Assembly: GCA_963205415.1 (NCBI GenBank)
Contig: CAUJJS010000254.1
Span: 1-64,000 of the forward strand
Origin: Pseudomonadota bacterium
GTDB taxonomy: Bacteria; Pseudomonadota; Gammaproteobacteria; Xanthomonadales; Xanthomonadaceae
Direction: 5' to 3'
DNA length: 64,000 nt
The notes beneath the pieces are model-generated. The model worked only from the letters and a program-made list of their open reading frames with translations. It was not told the origin of the DNA and did no database searches. Shown here piece after piece: positions 62,684 through 64,000 of the stretch (positions are counted from its first letter, which is position 1; each line of letters opens with the position of its first letter). A program made the position numbers and the translations under genes.

Positions 62684-63640
62684 ATGGGCAAAAACTTTAG
62701 GCCAAGCGATCGAGTTTCTGATCAGTTGAACGAGACGGCGATGCAATCCGTCGCGATGCTCAAGGCGGCGATCAATGGTGAAACGTATGAAGCTGTTGCT
62801 GCCAAATTTGGCAAGTCACGAACCGCCGTTGAGAGGCGAATCAAGGCCATTGCGACCCAGTTGACCAAGGCAGTCGGCATTCAAGGACTCAACGAAGAGG
62901 GGGCTGCTTTCGTTCGCCGCCTGCGCTTGCACCGGGACGCCATCCTGATCGCGCTGGAAGCCTTCGAGCCAACAGCATCCTGCGGGCCTCGGGAGAACCG
63001 CATCGTCTCCAGGGAGGAAATCGCCCAGGCTGCGCAGCGCATCAGAGGCCGCAGCAGCCGACCGTGGCACGATCTCTCTTTGTTCTACATGGTGTTTGCC
63101 ACTGGAGCCAGACCGCTGGAAATCGCCCGGCTGGAGGTGCGGGACTACCTCGATGTGGACGGCAGCGTGCGCCGGGAATCGCAGATACGTGCTGAAGTAG
63201 CTATCATCGGAAAGATCAGACCCTTGCATTTCAGCAGTACCAGGCTTGACGAGGTGCTGGCGCTGTACCTGCAGGAGCGGCTGACACTGAAGCTGGGCGT
63301 ACATACGGAGGGTGCCTACCGGGGCCTCGATCCCGACAGCCGTCTGTTCCTCTCAGCTACGGGCGAAGGCTTCAAGATCACACCTTACGGCAAAGAAGGA
63401 CAGCGGCGCTTTCTGTGCCGTCCGATTCTGGAGACCTACGGCAAACTGTTCCGGTATTCCGAGCTTGAGGGCGTATCAGCGCTATCAATAAGGCGCACGG
63501 TGATTTCTCGGCTGTATGAACGCGGCGCCGATGAAGACCAGGTAGGGATCCTGCTGGGCATCAGCGAACGAAGCGCGGTGCGGGAACTGCTGTCCAGGCA
63601 AAAACCGACCCTTTTGGCGCTGGTCGACGAACTGATCTGA
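62684..63640 (+). CDS. HTH plus tyrosine-recombinase-like protein lacking the canonical catalytic His and Tyr
   Basis: N-term YEAVAAKFGKSRTAVERRIKAI (HTH-like); FYMVFATGARPLEIARLEVRDYLD (box I Arg); LSIRRTVISRLYERGADEDQVGILLGISERSAVRELL (box II without His, no Tyr after LLG). Confidence 0.7.
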   Translation: MGKNFRPSDRVSDQLNETAMQSVAMLKAAINGETYEAVAAKFGKSRTAVERRIKAIATQLTKAVGIQGLNEEGAAFVRRLRLHRDAILIALEAFEPTASCGPRENRIVSREEIAQAAQRIRGRSSRPWHDLSLFYMVFATGARPLEIARLEVRDYLDVDGSVRRESQIRAEVAIIGKIRPLHFSSTRLDEVLALYLQERLTLKLGVHTEGAYRGLDPDSRLFLSATGEGFKITPYGKEGQRRFLCRPILETYGKLFRYSELEGVSALSIRRTVISRLYERGADEDQVGILLGISERSAVRELLSRQKPTLLALVDELI

Positions 63641-63745
63641 GGTACTTGGCTCAGCCGGTGCCGAAATCCAACCCCTTTTCTCGCTGTTTTAAGTGGCGCT
63701 TTGAGACAGGAAGGTTGAGCCTGCCTGAACAGGAGTTTGACGACC

Positions 63746-64000
63746 ATGGATATTCAGCGTTTCTTCATCAAAGGAAGTGTATTCGGTGCTGACGACCCGA
63801 AATTGCAGGGGGTATTCGCGCAGGTCCACGAGACACCAGAACGTCCTCGCTGCCTGTGCATACCGGGTGGCGTGGAGATGTACATTGCGCACCATCGGCA
63901 GTTTGTGGTCAAGCGCATGCCCGAAACGGGGAGTCAGCACCACCCCGGTTGTCCATCCTACGAACCTGAACTTCGGCAATCGGGTCTGGGTGAACTGGTT
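63746..64000 (+). CDS. DUF1173-like protein N-terminus (runs off the right edge)
   Basis: MDIQRFFIKGSVFGADDPKLQGVFAQVHETPERPRCLCIPGGVEMYIAHHRQFVVKRMPETGSQHHPGCPSYEPELRQSGLGELV; open at 64000. Confidence 0.65.
   Translation, partial: MDIQRFFIKGSVFGADDPKLQGVFAQVHETPERPRCLCIPGGVEMYIAHHRQFVVKRMPETGSQHHPGCPSYEPELRQSGLGELV

Overview
GC-rich chromosomal window, probably from a Burkholderiales (Comamonadaceae-like) bacterium; the taxon is inferred from gene style only. About 0-54 kb is a large acyl-CoA catabolism supercluster. It holds seven full-length acyl-CoA dehydrogenases (ACADs), two biotin-dependent acyl-CoA carboxylases flanking an HMG-CoA-lyase-like gene, an AtuA-like DUF1446 gene, several SDRs and enoyl-CoA hydratases, three CaiB/BaiF CoA-transferases, PaaI thioesterases, etfBA, and an ACAD-CaiB-MmgE/PrpD-CitE-citryl-CoA-lyase operon. 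About 55.6-61.6 kb is a biotin/pantothenate cluster, panD-bioA-bioF-bioD-bioB-(panB remnant)-panC. About 62.3-64 kb looks like the edge of an integrated element (DUF932 remnant, HTH plus tyrosine-recombinase-like protein, DUF1173 protein). The strongest theme is gene decay and rearrangement: an IS256 element nested in an IS481 element with a readable 8-bp target duplication; an IS630 element splitting a MaoC dehydratase gene at TA; an in-frame thiolase/ACAD chimera; three in-frame nonsense codons; an aminotransferase with a Lys-to-Arg change at the PLP position plus truncation; an internally deleted panB; and about a dozen single-base indels. Some of the indels may be sequencing errors. No CRISPR array, rRNA or tRNA was recognised. 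All assignments come from reading motifs and protein families by eye; no database search was run.
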